The position numbers and the translations under genes are program-made. The notes beneath the pieces are model-generated. The model made no database searches, was not told where the DNA came from, and saw nothing but the letters and a program-made list of their open reading frames with translations. From positions 4,712,001 to 4,776,000 of the forward strand of contig NZ_CP104562.2 of NCBI RefSeq assembly GCF_025398155.2: a stretch of DNA of 64,000 nt. The letters are read 5' to 3'. This document shows positions 15,765 through 24,332 of this stretch, piece after piece. Source of the stretch: Roseateles amylovorans (GTDB lineage: Bacteria; Pseudomonadota; Gammaproteobacteria; Burkholderiales; Burkholderiaceae_C). How positions within the stretch are numbered: position 1 is the first letter of the stretch; each line of letters opens with the position of its first letter.

Positions 15765-16547
15765 TCAGGCGCCTGCTGCCTGCGCCTGGGCTTCGGCCAG
15801 CACCGAGCCCAGATAGGCTTCCTGCACCCGGGGATTGGCCCGCACCGCTTCCGGCGTGTCGAAGGCAATCACCTCCCCATACACCAGCACCGCGATCTTG
15901 TCGGCCAGACCGAACACCACGCCCATGTCGTGCTCCACCGTCAGCAGGGTGCGCCCCTCGGTGACCTGGCGAATCAGCTGAATGAAGCGATGGGTTTCGC
16001 TCTTGCTCATGCCGGCGGTCGGCTCGTCCAGCAGGATCACCTGGGCCCCGCCGGCGATGGTGATGCCGATCTCCAGCGCACGGGCTTCCGCATAGGTCAG
16101 GTTCATCGCCGGGACGTCGCGTTTCTTGTCGAGATGGATCATCTCGAGCAATTCGTCGACCCGGTCATTGACGTCATCCATCCCCGCCAGGAACTTCCAG
16201 AACGCATACCGGTGGCCCATGGACCACAGCAGCGCACAGCGGATGTTCTCGAACACCGACAGCCGCGTGAACAGGTTGGACACCTGGAAGCTGCGCGACA
16301 GCCCGCGGCGATTGATCTGGTAGGGCTGCAACTGGTCGATGCGCTCGCCAAACAGGCGGATCTCGCCGCTGCTGGGCGTGAAGCGGCCGCTGATCAGGTT
16401 GAACAGCGTGGACTTGCCGGCGCCATTGGGACCGATGATGGCCACCCGTTCGCCGGGCTTCACCGCCAGTTCGGCGCCACGGATGATCTCGCTCTTGCCG
16501 AAGCGCTTGCGCACCTCGCGCAGTTCCAATGCATAGGTCGTGCTCAC
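15765..16547 (-). CDS. livG: Branched-chain amino-acid-type ABC transporter ATPase LivG
   Basis: 260 residues starting at a GTG at 16547 that overlaps the livM stop codon (GTGA), with GGGAGAG just upstream; no ATG fits. Walker A is GPNGAGKST (about residues 39-47) and Walker B is VILLDEPTAGMS, followed by the His switch in LLTVEHDMGVVF. The C-signature region reads LTYAEARALEIG instead of the usual LSYGxQRxLEI, a degenerate form. It pairs with LivF under the LivH/LivM permease to import a ligand brought by the periplasmic binding protein encoded upstream. Together the two ATPases show divergent motifs in complementary places: a canonical P-loop with a weak signature here, and a canonical signature with an altered P-loop in LivF. 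Confidence 0.9.
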   Translation of the reverse strand: MSTTYALELREVRKRFGKSEIIRGAELAVKPGERVAIIGPNGAGKSTLFNLISGRFTPSSGEIRLFGERIDQLQPYQINRRGLSRSFQVSNLFTRLSVFENIRCALLWSMGHRYAFWKFLAGMDDVNDRVDELLEMIHLDKKRDVPAMNLTYAEARALEIGITIAGGAQVILLDEPTAGMSKSETHRFIQLIRQVTEGRTLLTVEHDMGVVFGLADKIAVLVYGEVIAFDTPEAVRANPRVQEAYLGSVLAEAQAQAAGA

Positions 16548-17944
16548 AGGCTCTCCCGGCGCTTGATCTCTTTGTCGATGTCCGCCTGGACCTCGTCCCA
16601 CTCGCGCTTGTACTGGCGGCGCGCCACCTCGAACAGCGCCAGTCCGGTCAGCAGCACGAAGCCGGCGCCGAACCAGGCATCCAGCGACTTGGCATTCAGC
16701 GTCGCGCCCAGATAGCGCATCTCCGGCCCCAGCGCCTCGTTGAGCTGCAGGTGATAGAGCATCTCCACCATGGCCGATCCGCCCAGCAGCACCGTCAGGC
16801 CGGTCACGCCCAGCGCCAGGTAGGACGTCCAGAGCTGCCGCAGCTTGCCGAACGCCGCCACCCGCAGGTTCATCATGATCAACGCCGCGAAGCCGCCCGG
16901 CGCATACATCACCATGAACAGGAAGGTCAGTCCCAGATACAACAGCCAGGCCTTGGTCAGCTCCGACAGCAGCACCAGCGCCACCACCATCAACACCGCG
17001 CCGATGATCGGTCCGAAGAAGAAGGTCGCGCCGCCCAGGAAAGTGAACAGCAGATAGGCCCCGGAACGCGCCGCACCCACCACTTCCGCGGTGACGATCT
17101 CGAAGTTCAGCGCGGACAGCCCACCCGACACACCGGCAAAGAAGCCGGAGATCAGGAAGGCCAGAAAGCGCACCCACTGCGTGTCATAGCCGATGAACTG
17201 CACCCGTTCCGGGTTGTCGCGCACCGCATTGAGCATGCGGCCGAGCGGCGTGCGAGTGAAGGCATACAGCAGCCCGGTGCAGATGAAGCAATAGACCGCG
17301 ATCAGGTAGTAGACCTGGATCTGCGGACCGAAGCTGATGCCCAGCAACGGCTGGCCCACCACCCGGTTGCCGGAGATCCCGCCCTCGCCGCCGAAGAATT
17401 CCGGCAGCATCAGCGACATCGACCAGATCAGCTCGCCCAGACCCAGCGTGATCATCGCGAACGGCGTGCCGGACTTCTTGGTCGACACCCAACCGAACAG
17501 CGCCGCAAAGCCCAGGCCGGCCAGACCGCCGACGATCGGCACCAGGCTCACCGGCAAGGCCAACTGACCACCGGAGACCAGGTTCAAGGTGTGGATCGCC
17601 AGGTAGGCGCCCAGCCCGCTGTAGACCGCATGGCCGAAGCTCAGCATGCCGCCCTGGCCGAGCAGCAGGTTGTAGGACAGACAGGCGATGATCGCGATGC
17701 CCATCTGGGACAGCATGGTCTGTGCCAGGCTGCTGGTCCACAACAGCGGCGCCACGATCAACGCGGCGGCATAGGCGCCCCAGACCAGCCATCGACCGAC
17801 GTTGTAGGGCTTGAAGTGATAGGTGGATCCGCGCGGCGCACGGCGTCGGTCCGAGGCGGTGGCGCGCGCGGTAGGGAACGGGCCGGCTGCAGCTGCTGCG
17901 GCGGAGGATGGGGCGGGGGGAGGCGAAGGCATCACGGCGGCCAT
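16544..17944 (-). CDS. livM: Branched-chain amino-acid-type ABC transporter permease LivM
   Basis: 466 residues, longer than a minimal LivM (about 320-360). Residues 1-45 are a Pro/Ala-rich cytoplasmic leader. About ten hydrophobic segments follow. The LivM hallmark LSYNLLLGQGGMLSFGHAVYSGLGAY is present near residues 88-113 (shown here only as a landmark in parts: NLLLGQGGMLSFGHA). GRMLNAVRDNPERVQFIGYD is the cytoplasmic coupling loop. A C-terminal extension of about 90 residues contains another one or two membrane helices and a charged tail. GGGAGG precedes the ATG at 17944. The gene starts 3 bp after livH and overlaps livG by 4 bp, so the three are translationally coupled. Confidence 0.88.
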   Translation of the reverse strand: MAAVMPSPPPAPSSAAAAAAGPFPTARATASDRRRAPRGSTYHFKPYNVGRWLVWGAYAAALIVAPLLWTSSLAQTMLSQMGIAIIACLSYNLLLGQGGMLSFGHAVYSGLGAYLAIHTLNLVSGGQLALPVSLVPIVGGLAGLGFAALFGWVSTKKSGTPFAMITLGLGELIWSMSLMLPEFFGGEGGISGNRVVGQPLLGISFGPQIQVYYLIAVYCFICTGLLYAFTRTPLGRMLNAVRDNPERVQFIGYDTQWVRFLAFLISGFFAGVSGGLSALNFEIVTAEVVGAARSGAYLLFTFLGGATFFFGPIIGAVLMVVALVLLSELTKAWLLYLGLTFLFMVMYAPGGFAALIMMNLRVAAFGKLRQLWTSYLALGVTGLTVLLGGSAMVEMLYHLQLNEALGPEMRYLGATLNAKSLDAWFGAGFVLLTGLALFEVARRQYKREWDEVQADIDKEIKRRESL

Positions 17945-17947
17945 GGG

Positions 17948-18949
17948 TCAGTCCTCCCGGGTGCCAAGCAGGCCCTTGGGCCGGAAGATCAGGATCAGCA
18001 CCATCAGCAGATACGGCAGGATGGGGGCGACCTGGGCGAGCGTCAGTTTCAGCAGCGGATAGCCAAAGGTCTCGGGGCCGAGCTGGAAGACCTTGGCGAG
18101 CGAGGCGTCGACCGTCAACGGCAGCGTCTGCAGCAGGCCGATCAGGATCGACGCCACGAAGGCGCCGGCCAGCGAGCCGACGCCGCCGATCACCACCACC
18201 ACGAAGATGATCGACCCGACGATCACTGCCATTGCGGGCTCGGTCACGAAGGTGATGCCGCCGATCACTCCGGCCAACGCGGCCAGGGCGCAGCCGCTGC
18301 CGAACACCAGCATGAACACCCGGGGCACGTTGTGGCCGAGGGCTTCCACCATCTCCGGATGGGTCAGGGCGGCCTGGATCACCAGCCCGATGCGGGTGCG
18401 GGTGAGCAGCAGCCAGAGGGCGAGCAGCATGAACAGCGCGACCAGCATCATGAAGGCGCGGGTCAGCGGGAACTTGGAGCAGCTGGCGGCGGCGCACAGC
18501 GCGGCGGGGGCATCGCCCCAGACCAGGGACAGGCTCTGCTGCGGCGCGTGCACCAGGGTGAAGGCGGCGCCTTGCAGCGACGGCGGGGGCGAGAACGGCA
18601 GGGCAGTGCGTCCCCAGATCAGTTGCACGACTTCGAGGGCCACATAGGACAGGCCGAAAGTGATCAGCAGCTCGGGCACGTGGCCGAACTTATGGACCCG
18701 GCGCAGCGCGCCGCGTTCGAACAGGGCGCCGAGTCCGCCGACCACCAGCGGGGCGAGCAGCAAGGCGGGCCAGAAGCCGATCCATCCGGTGATGGTGTAG
18801 GCCACATACGCGCCGAGCATGTAGAAGCTGGCGTGGGCGAAGTTCAGCACGCCCATCATGCTGAAGATCAGCGTCAGGCCGGCGCTGAGCATGAACAGCA
18901 GCAGCCCTGAGGACAGACCGTTCAGCAGGTTGATCAGGATTTGTTCCAC
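17948..18949 (-). CDS. livH: Branched-chain amino-acid-type ABC transporter permease LivH
   Basis: 333 residues from a GTG at 18949 (AAGGCTGAG upstream). The family landmark SAGLTLIFSMMGVLNFAHAS occupies residues 22-41, followed by YMLGAYVAY. About eight transmembrane helices are visible, and IIFVVVVIGGVGSLAGAF is the conserved region near the C-terminus. The periplasmic loop at residues 115-160 is longer than in E. coli LivH and contains two cysteines (ALCAAASCSKF), as in homologues that import acids rather than leucine. The gene is 425 bp downstream of the binding-protein gene, across a hairpin array that probably lowers permease expression relative to the binding protein. Confidence 0.9.
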   Translation of the reverse strand: MEQILINLLNGLSSGLLLFMLSAGLTLIFSMMGVLNFAHASFYMLGAYVAYTITGWIGFWPALLLAPLVVGGLGALFERGALRRVHKFGHVPELLITFGLSYVALEVVQLIWGRTALPFSPPPSLQGAAFTLVHAPQQSLSLVWGDAPAALCAAASCSKFPLTRAFMMLVALFMLLALWLLLTRTRIGLVIQAALTHPEMVEALGHNVPRVFMLVFGSGCALAALAGVIGGITFVTEPAMAVIVGSIIFVVVVIGGVGSLAGAFVASILIGLLQTLPLTVDASLAKVFQLGPETFGYPLLKLTLAQVAPILPYLLMVLILIFRPKGLLGTRED

Positions 18950-18995
18950 GTCGTGTGCTCAGCCTTGATTCAAAAAGTGCAGGTCATCCAACTCA

Positions 18996-19015
18996 ATCGA
19001 TCGATCGATCGATCG
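18996..19015. repeat. Tetranucleotide repeat (ATCG)x5
   Basis: Five uninterrupted ATCG units lie 46 bp upstream of the livH GTG start on the minus strand. A short self-complementary microsatellite such as this can change length by slippage. Its distance from the start would let length changes affect promoter or leader spacing, but nothing shows that it does. Confidence 0.6.
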
Positions 19016-19054
19016 CCCCGCCCCAGCCCCCACCACCAACCGCTCGCCGCCCCC

Positions 19055-19256
19055 AAGCCAGCGCCTAGGCTACCGGCACAGCCGGCACGCCAGCCGTCAC
19101 CGAGGTGCTCGGAAGCTCGTCGCGCCCCACAAGCCAGCACCTAGGCTACCGGCGCAGCCGGTATGCCAGCAGTGACCGAGGTGCTCGGCGCGCCCCACAA
19201 GCCAGCACCTAGGCTACCGGCGCAGCCGGCATGCCAGCAGTGCCCGAGGTGCTCGG
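19055..19256. repeat. Three 58-bp compound-hairpin repeats
   Basis: Copies lie at 19055-19112, 19131-19188 and 19199-19256 (spacings 76 and 68 bp). Each begins AAGCCAGC and ends GAGGTGCTCGG. In copies 2 and 3 the outer arms AGCACCTAGG and CCGAGGTGCT pair at nine of ten positions. In copy 2 an inner TACCGGC-GCA-GCCGGTA is a perfect 7-bp hairpin. The copies differ by a few compensating or neutral bases. They resemble REP/BIME-type palindromic units and sit between the binding-protein gene and livH, where such arrays typically stabilise upstream mRNA or reduce downstream transcription. Confidence 0.75.
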
Positions 19257-19378
19257 GTGAAGGGGGGAGGGGCGTAGCGAGCGGGCCGAGGTTGGGTCCG
19301 AGGCGCGCAGCCGTACTCCCGTACGGCGAGCACCGCGGACCCAAGATCGGCCCGCGCAGTAGCCCAGCCCCCCTTCAC
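19257..19378. terminator. 122-bp nested hairpin downstream of the binding-protein gene
   Basis: One long interrupted inverted repeat. GTGAAGGGGGG (19257) pairs with CCCCCCTTCAC (19368). GCGGGCCGA (19281) pairs with TCGGCCCGC (19347). TTGGGTCCG (19292) pairs with CGGACCCAA (19336). CCGTAC-TCCC-GTACGG (19311-19326) caps it. The end overlaps the stop codon region of the gene at 19375. It should act as a strong RNA fold or partial terminator for the minus-strand transcript. Confidence 0.7.
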
Positions 19379-20640
19379 CGTTTCATTTGGCAGGAGGTGG
19401 GAGTGCTGGAGATGTAAGGATCGAACGTTCTCACCGGCGCAAAGTTATAGCCCGTGTTCTCCACGCTATAGCTGCGTTTCGCATCCGCCTTCTGCCACAC
19501 GGTCAGGAACAGTGTCTGCTGCAGCTGATGGTCGGTCTTGCGCATCTCCACATCGCCATTGAAGCTCTTGAACTTCAGACCTTCCAGCGCTTTCGCCACC
19601 TTCACCGGATCGGTGCTCTTGGCCATCGCCATCGCCTGGCTCAGCGCGTTGTAGATGTGCAGCACGCTCCCGGTATAGAAGTCGTCATTGAACTTGGCCT
19701 TGTACTCATTGGCCCACTGCTCGGTCTGCCCACCCAGGCTGTTGTGGTTGTAGGAGATCTGATAGACCCGCCCTGCCCCGCCAGCGCCAATGGCCGTCGG
19801 CGTGCCGGTCACCCCGGCATAGTAGGTATAGAACTTCCCGTTGTACCCCGCCTCATTCGCCGCCTTGACCAGCAGCGCCAGGTCGGAGCCCCAGTTCCCG
19901 GTGATCACGCTGTCCGCCCCCGCCGCCTTGATCTTGGCCACATACGGCGCGAAGTCCCGCACCTGCGCCAGCGGATGCAGATCCTCACCGACGATCTGCA
20001 CATCCGGCCGCTTCTTGGCCAGCATCTCCTTGGCGTACTTGGCCACCTGCTGACCGTGCGCATAGTTCTGGTTGAGCAGGAACACCTTCTTGATGTCGGG
20101 CTGGTCCTTCATGAAGGTGGTCAGCGCTTCCATCTTCATCGAGGTGTCCGCATCGAAGCGGAAATGCCAGTAGCTGCACTTGCTGTTGGTGAGGTCCGGA
20201 TCCACCGCCGAGTGATTCAGGTAGAGCACCTCCTTGCCGGGATTGCGCTCGTTGTGCTTGTTGACCGCATCGATGATGGCCAGCGCCGCACCCGACCCAT
20301 TGCCCTGCGTCACATAGCGCACGCCCTGGTCGATCGCGGACTTCAGCGCGTTCAGCGATTCGGCGGGACTGAGCTTGTTGTCGATGGCGATGATCTCGAA
20401 CTTCACGCCCGCCGGGTTGCTGGCGTTGAACTTCTCGGCAAAGAACTGGAAGGACTTCACCTGGTTCTGGCCCACCGGCGCCATCAGGCCCGACAGCGGA
20501 TCGATCCAGGCGATCTTCACCGTCTCGCCCTTCTGCGCCTGCGCGCCGGTGGCCGCCACGACGGCGAACGCCGCCACCGACAGCGTGCGCACCAGCGGCA
20601 GGTGCAGGCCGGGGATCGAACGCTTGCTGTGCTTGCTCAT
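19375..20640 (-). CDS. Periplasmic ligand-binding protein of a branched-chain-type ABC importer
   Basis: 421 residues with a signal peptide (residues 1-35, hydrophobic TLSVAAFAVVAATGAQA, cleavage after AQA) and AGGAG before the ATG at 20640. The mature part is a type I periplasmic binding protein: KIAWIDPLSGLMAPVGQNQV at the N-terminus, then alternating lobes including AGADSVITGNWGSDLALLVK and GYNGKFYTYYAGVTGTP. It delivers the ligand to LivHMGF. Leucine-type binding proteins are only 350-380 residues; this longer, amide- or acid-binding-like form and the adjacent acyl-CoA ligase suggest a carboxylic acid ligand, which is inference. It is the first transport gene and is separated from the permeases by strong hairpins, giving the excess of binding protein such importers need. 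Confidence 0.9.
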   Translation of the reverse strand: MSKHSKRSIPGLHLPLVRTLSVAAFAVVAATGAQAQKGETVKIAWIDPLSGLMAPVGQNQVKSFQFFAEKFNASNPAGVKFEIIAIDNKLSPAESLNALKSAIDQGVRYVTQGNGSGAALAIIDAVNKHNERNPGKEVLYLNHSAVDPDLTNSKCSYWHFRFDADTSMKMEALTTFMKDQPDIKKVFLLNQNYAHGQQVAKYAKEMLAKKRPDVQIVGEDLHPLAQVRDFAPYVAKIKAAGADSVITGNWGSDLALLVKAANEAGYNGKFYTYYAGVTGTPTAIGAGGAGRVYQISYNHNSLGGQTEQWANEYKAKFNDDFYTGSVLHIYNALSQAMAMAKSTDPVKVAKALEGLKFKSFNGDVEMRKTDHQLQQTLFLTVWQKADAKRSYSVENTGYNFAPVRTFDPYISSTPTSCQMKR

Positions 20641-20844
20641 GGATGTCTCCTGATGTGGTTGTGTTGCAAGGCTTCTTCGAAAGCGAGGGACGACAGGACG
20701 ATGCGCCTCGCTCAGGACCTGAACCGAGGCCGGAGATCAGCGGCCATCAGGCCGCGGGAACAACAACAGGGCCGGGCGGATGCCGTAGCGAACGCGAGGC
20801 GTCCCGCATCACAGCGCCAGAGCGGCCGATCAACAGACCCGCCC

Positions 20845-22506
20845 TCAGCACCCGGGCAGGCGATGGCCGCGGAACTGTTCGCGCAACTTCAGCTTGAGCA
20901 TCTTGCCGGTGGCGGTGTGCGGGATCTCGGCCACAACGACCACGTCGTCCGGCACCTGCCACTTGGCGATCTTGCCCTCGTAGAACGCCAGCACCTCGTC
21001 TCGCGTGAGCGTGACACCCGGCTTGGGGACCACCACCAGCAGCGGCCGTTCGTCCCACTTGGGATGCGCCACCGCAATCACGGCGGCCTCGTGCACGCCG
21101 GGATGGGCCATGGCGATGTTCTCCAGCTCGATGGAGCTGATCCATTCGCCGCCGGACTTGATCACATCCTTGCTGCGGTCGGTGATCTGCATGAAGCCGG
21201 CCGCATCGATGGTCGCCACATCACCGGTGGGAAACCACAGCCCGGCATCGCGCCCATCCTGGCCGGACACCGGCACCAGCGGCGACGCGGTCTGGCCGAA
21301 ATAGCTGTCGATCACCCAGGGGCCGCGCACCACCAGGTTGCCGGCGCTGCGGCCGTCCCAAGGCAGTTCGCGGCGCTGGTCGTCGACGATCGTCATGTCG
21401 ATGCCGTAGATCGCCTTGCCCTGCTTTTCCAGCAGGTGGCGCTGCTCGGCAAGCGGCAGCTTCAGCTCGTCGCTGCCCAGCTTGGACAAGGTGCCCAGCG
21501 GCGACAGTTCGGTCATGCCCCAGGCATGGATCACCTCCACGCCGTAGTCGTCCATCAGCGTGCGCAGCATCGCCGGCGGACAGGCCGAGCCGCCGATCAC
21601 CGTGCGCTTGAAGCTGCTGAAGCGCAGGGCGTTGGTCGCAACATAGTTCAGCAGGCCCAGCCAGACCGTCGGCACCCCGGCGCTGAAGGTGACCTGCTCC
21701 GATTCGAACAGCTCGTAGAGCGACTTGCCGTCCAGATGCGGCCCGGGAAACACCACCTTCGAGCCCACGATCGCCATCGCGTAGGGCAGGCCCCAGGCAT
21801 TGACGTGGAACATCGGCACCACCGGCAGGATCACGTCACGCCGCGAGCAGGCCATCGCGTCCGGCAGCGCCGCCGCATAGGCATGCAGCACGGTGCTGCG
21901 GTGGCTGTAGACGGCGCCCTTCGGATGCCCGGTGGTGCCGCTGGTGTAGCAGAGGGTCGAGGCGGTGTGTTCGTCGAACTCCGGCCAGACGTAGTGACCG
22001 TCCTCGGCGGCGAGCAGATCGTCGAAGCACAGCAGCCCCGGCAGCGTGGTCTGCGCCGGCATGTGGGCCCGGTCCGTCATCAGGATGAAGTGGCGCACCG
22101 TGGTGAGCTGCGGCCCGATCTTCTCCACCAGCGGCAGGAAGGTCAGGTCGAAGCACAGTGCGGCATCCTGCGCATCGTTCGCGATCCAGGCGATCTGCTC
22201 GGGAAACAGGCGGGGATTGATGGTGTGGCAGACCCGCGCCGAGCCCGACACCCCGTAATAGATCTCCAGGTGACGGTGGCCGTTCCAGGCCAGCGTGCCG
22301 ACCCGGTCGCCGGCAGCCAGTCCCAGGCGATCCAGCGCCTGGGCGAGCTGCCGGGCGCGCCGCACGACCTCGGACCAAGTCGTGCGATGCAGGTCGCCCT
22401 CGCAGCGCTTGCTGACGATCTCGGTGTTCCCGGAATGCCGGGCCGCATGCTGGATCAATGAAGAGATCAGCAGCGGCATCGACATCATCTGGCCCATCAG
22501 CGCCAT
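20845..22506 (-). CDS. AMP-forming acyl-CoA ligase (DmdB / medium-chain type)
   Basis: 553 residues from the ATG at 22506 with GGAGA upstream. The adenylate-forming motifs are in order: YTSGTTGHPKGAVYSHRS (about residues 190-207), the A5-like HAWGMTELSP, the A7/A8 segment WFPTGDVATIDAAGFMQITD with DRSKDVIKSGGEWIS, and the A10 Lys in TATGKMLKLKLR. It converts a carboxylic acid, ATP and CoA to acyl-CoA, AMP and pyrophosphate. The GMTELSPLGT region and overall length match the group that includes 3-methylmercaptopropionyl-CoA ligase and medium-chain ligases. It stands 204 bp upstream of the binding-protein gene on the same strand, so it probably activates the acid imported by that transporter. 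A link with the DmdC-like dehydrogenase at 4270 is possible. Confidence 0.88.
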   Translation of the reverse strand: MALMGQMMSMPLLISSLIQHAARHSGNTEIVSKRCEGDLHRTTWSEVVRRARQLAQALDRLGLAAGDRVGTLAWNGHRHLEIYYGVSGSARVCHTINPRLFPEQIAWIANDAQDAALCFDLTFLPLVEKIGPQLTTVRHFILMTDRAHMPAQTTLPGLLCFDDLLAAEDGHYVWPEFDEHTASTLCYTSGTTGHPKGAVYSHRSTVLHAYAAALPDAMACSRRDVILPVVPMFHVNAWGLPYAMAIVGSKVVFPGPHLDGKSLYELFESEQVTFSAGVPTVWLGLLNYVATNALRFSSFKRTVIGGSACPPAMLRTLMDDYGVEVIHAWGMTELSPLGTLSKLGSDELKLPLAEQRHLLEKQGKAIYGIDMTIVDDQRRELPWDGRSAGNLVVRGPWVIDSYFGQTASPLVPVSGQDGRDAGLWFPTGDVATIDAAGFMQITDRSKDVIKSGGEWISSIELENIAMAHPGVHEAAVIAVAHPKWDERPLLVVVPKPGVTLTRDEVLAFYEGKIAKWQVPDDVVVVAEIPHTATGKMLKLKLREQFRGHRLPGC

Positions 22507-22618
22507 GTGTGTCTCCTAGATCTTGTCGGCCTGCTCCGGCCCGGTCGGTGATGAACACCTCCACGGGGCCCGGCGGGCACTTGTGCGGACCAGTCTAATG
22601 CGCGGGTCTGTGCGGTTG

Positions 22619-22636
22619 GCGTCACCCTAGTGACGC
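22619..22636. promoter_or_regulatory. Inverted repeat upstream of the acyl-CoA ligase gene
   Basis: GCGTCAC-CCTA-GTGACGC is a perfect 7-bp inverted repeat with a 4-base spacer, 113 bp upstream of the ligase start and 155 bp upstream of selO on the other strand. Its position between divergent genes fits an operator. No matching regulator is encoded nearby. Confidence 0.4.
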
Positions 22637-22790
22637 AGCCGCGATTGCGGCATAGGGGATTTCCTGGGCGGCACCTCGGTTTTTGCGAGCCGCAGGCGCC
22701 GCCACCATCGCTCCGCCGGACCCTTGCCCAGGCAAGCAGCGCAAGGCCCCCGTGCCGACAATGAGAAACCTCGCTCGCTACACTGCCCGG

Positions 22791-24332
22791 ATGAATGCGC
22801 CCGAGATGCTCGCACCGCCCTGGTCAGGGACTGATGCGACGGCCTGGACCAACCGCTTCGCGGCATTGGGACCGGACTTCTTCACCGAGCTGAATGCCGC
22901 CGGCCTGCCCGACCCGCACTGGGTCGCCACCAGCCCGGACTGCGCCGCCCTGCTGGGCTGGCCGCAGGACTGGTGGCAGCAGCCCGGTGCCCTGGCGGTG
23001 TTCAGCGGCAACGCCCGCCACGCGGGCATGCGGCCCTTGGCCAGCGTCTACAGCGGTCACCAGTTCGGCGCCTGGGCAGGTCAGCTCGGGGACGGACGAG
23101 CGCTCTGGGTCGGTGAACTCGGCACCCCGAATGGCCCGATGGAGCTGCAGCTCAAGGGTGCCGGCCCCACGCCCTATTCCCGGCGCGGCGACGGGCGCGC
23201 GGTGCTGCGGTCCTCGATCCGCGAGTTCCTGTGCTCGGAGGCGATGGCCGGCCTCGGCATTCCGACCACCCGCGCGCTGTGCATCACCGGCTCGACCGCG
23301 CTGCCGGTGCGACGCGAGACCCTGGAGACCAGCGCCGTGGTGACGCGGGTCGCGCCGAGCTTCCTGCGCTTCGGCCATTTCGAGCACTTCGCCCACCATG
23401 GCCTGCCGGCGCAGTTGCGCACCCTGTTCGACTTCTTCGTTCAGCACTACGCGCCCGAATGCGCCGACGCGCCCCAACCGGTGACGGCGGTGCTGGCCAA
23501 GGTGGCCGGGCAGACCGCCGAGCTGATTGCCCAATGGCAGGCGGTGGGCTTCATGCACGGCGTGATGAACACCGACAACATGTCGATGCTGGGCCTGACG
23601 CTGGACTACGGCCCGTTCGGTTTCATGGACGGTTTCGACCCGGGCCACATCTGCAACCACTCCGACCATCAAGGCCGCTACGCCTTTGCGCGCCAGCCTC
23701 AGATCGGTTTCTGGAACCTGCATGCGCTGGCCCAGGCACTGCTGCCGTTGATGCCCAACGCCGACACCGATGCCGAAGCCGCCGGCGACGACCTGCTGGA
23801 AGCGCTGGAGGTTTACCGGGAGCGCTTCGGCCAGGCCATGCTCAGCGCGATGCGCGCCAAGCTGGGCCTGCTCGCCGACACCGACGCGGCTGCGGAAGAC
23901 GGCGTGCTGGTGGACGACTGGCTCCGCCTGCTGTCGGCGCATCGCACCGACTACACCATCGCCCATCGCCGGCTCGCCGCCTTCCGGGCGGATCTGGCGA
24001 TCGACGATCCGGCGCAATCGACGATCCGTGACCTCTTCCTGGACCGCGCCGCCTTCGACGCCTGGGCGCAGCGCTATGCCGCGCGCCTGAATGCCGAACC
24101 CGCCGACGCCTCGGTCACCCGTGCGGCGCGAATGAATGCGGTCAATCCGGCGGTGGTGCTGCGCAACCACCTGGCCGAAACCGCCATCCAGCGTGCCCAG
24201 GCCGGCGACTTCAGTGAAGTGGAACGGCTGCTGGCCGTGCTGCGCCATCCGTTCGACGAGCCCGCCCGGGCCGCCGATGCTGATTTCCCGCCCGACTGGG
24301 CCCAGCAGCTGGAGGTCTCCTGTTCGTCATGA
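22791..24332 (+). CDS. selO: SelO/YdiU-family protein AMP-transferase (pseudokinase fold)
   Basis: 513 residues from the ATG at 22791; an in-frame ATG at 22761 would add ten residues and neither has a good ribosome-binding site. SelO proteins transfer AMP from ATP to Ser, Thr or Tyr of proteins and take part in the oxidative-stress response. Family features seen: SVYSGHQFGAWAGQLGDGRA, the ELQLKGAGPTPYSRRGDGRA phosphate-binding segment, and VMNTDNMSMLGLTLDYGPFGFMD with the metal-binding Asp/Asn (given as landmarks in part). It ends in VSCSS, the Cys-containing tail where eukaryotic homologues carry selenocysteine. The gene overlaps the next frame by ATGA. In related genomes msrB follows selO, consistent with a shared redox role. 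Confidence 0.92.
   Translation: MNAPEMLAPPWSGTDATAWTNRFAALGPDFFTELNAAGLPDPHWVATSPDCAALLGWPQDWWQQPGALAVFSGNARHAGMRPLASVYSGHQFGAWAGQLGDGRALWVGELGTPNGPMELQLKGAGPTPYSRRGDGRAVLRSSIREFLCSEAMAGLGIPTTRALCITGSTALPVRRETLETSAVVTRVAPSFLRFGHFEHFAHHGLPAQLRTLFDFFVQHYAPECADAPQPVTAVLAKVAGQTAELIAQWQAVGFMHGVMNTDNMSMLGLTLDYGPFGFMDGFDPGHICNHSDHQGRYAFARQPQIGFWNLHALAQALLPLMPNADTDAEAAGDDLLEALEVYRERFGQAMLSAMRAKLGLLADTDAAAEDGVLVDDWLRLLSAHRTDYTIAHRRLAAFRADLAIDDPAQSTIRDLFLDRAAFDAWAQRYAARLNAEPADASVTRAARMNAVNPAVVLRNHLAETAIQRAQAGDFSEVERLLAVLRHPFDEPARAADADFPPDWAQQLEVSCSS

Noticed and set aside
19055..19378. Insertion-sequence or transposon remnant
   Set aside because: No transposase fragment and no target-site duplication were seen; the structure is better explained as palindromic units.
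16529..22461. Long plus-strand open frames opposite the Liv transporter and acyl-CoA ligase genes (16529-18910 and 19387-22461)
   Set aside because: Composition is Gln/His/Arg-rich and the opposite strand holds complete transporter genes with motifs.
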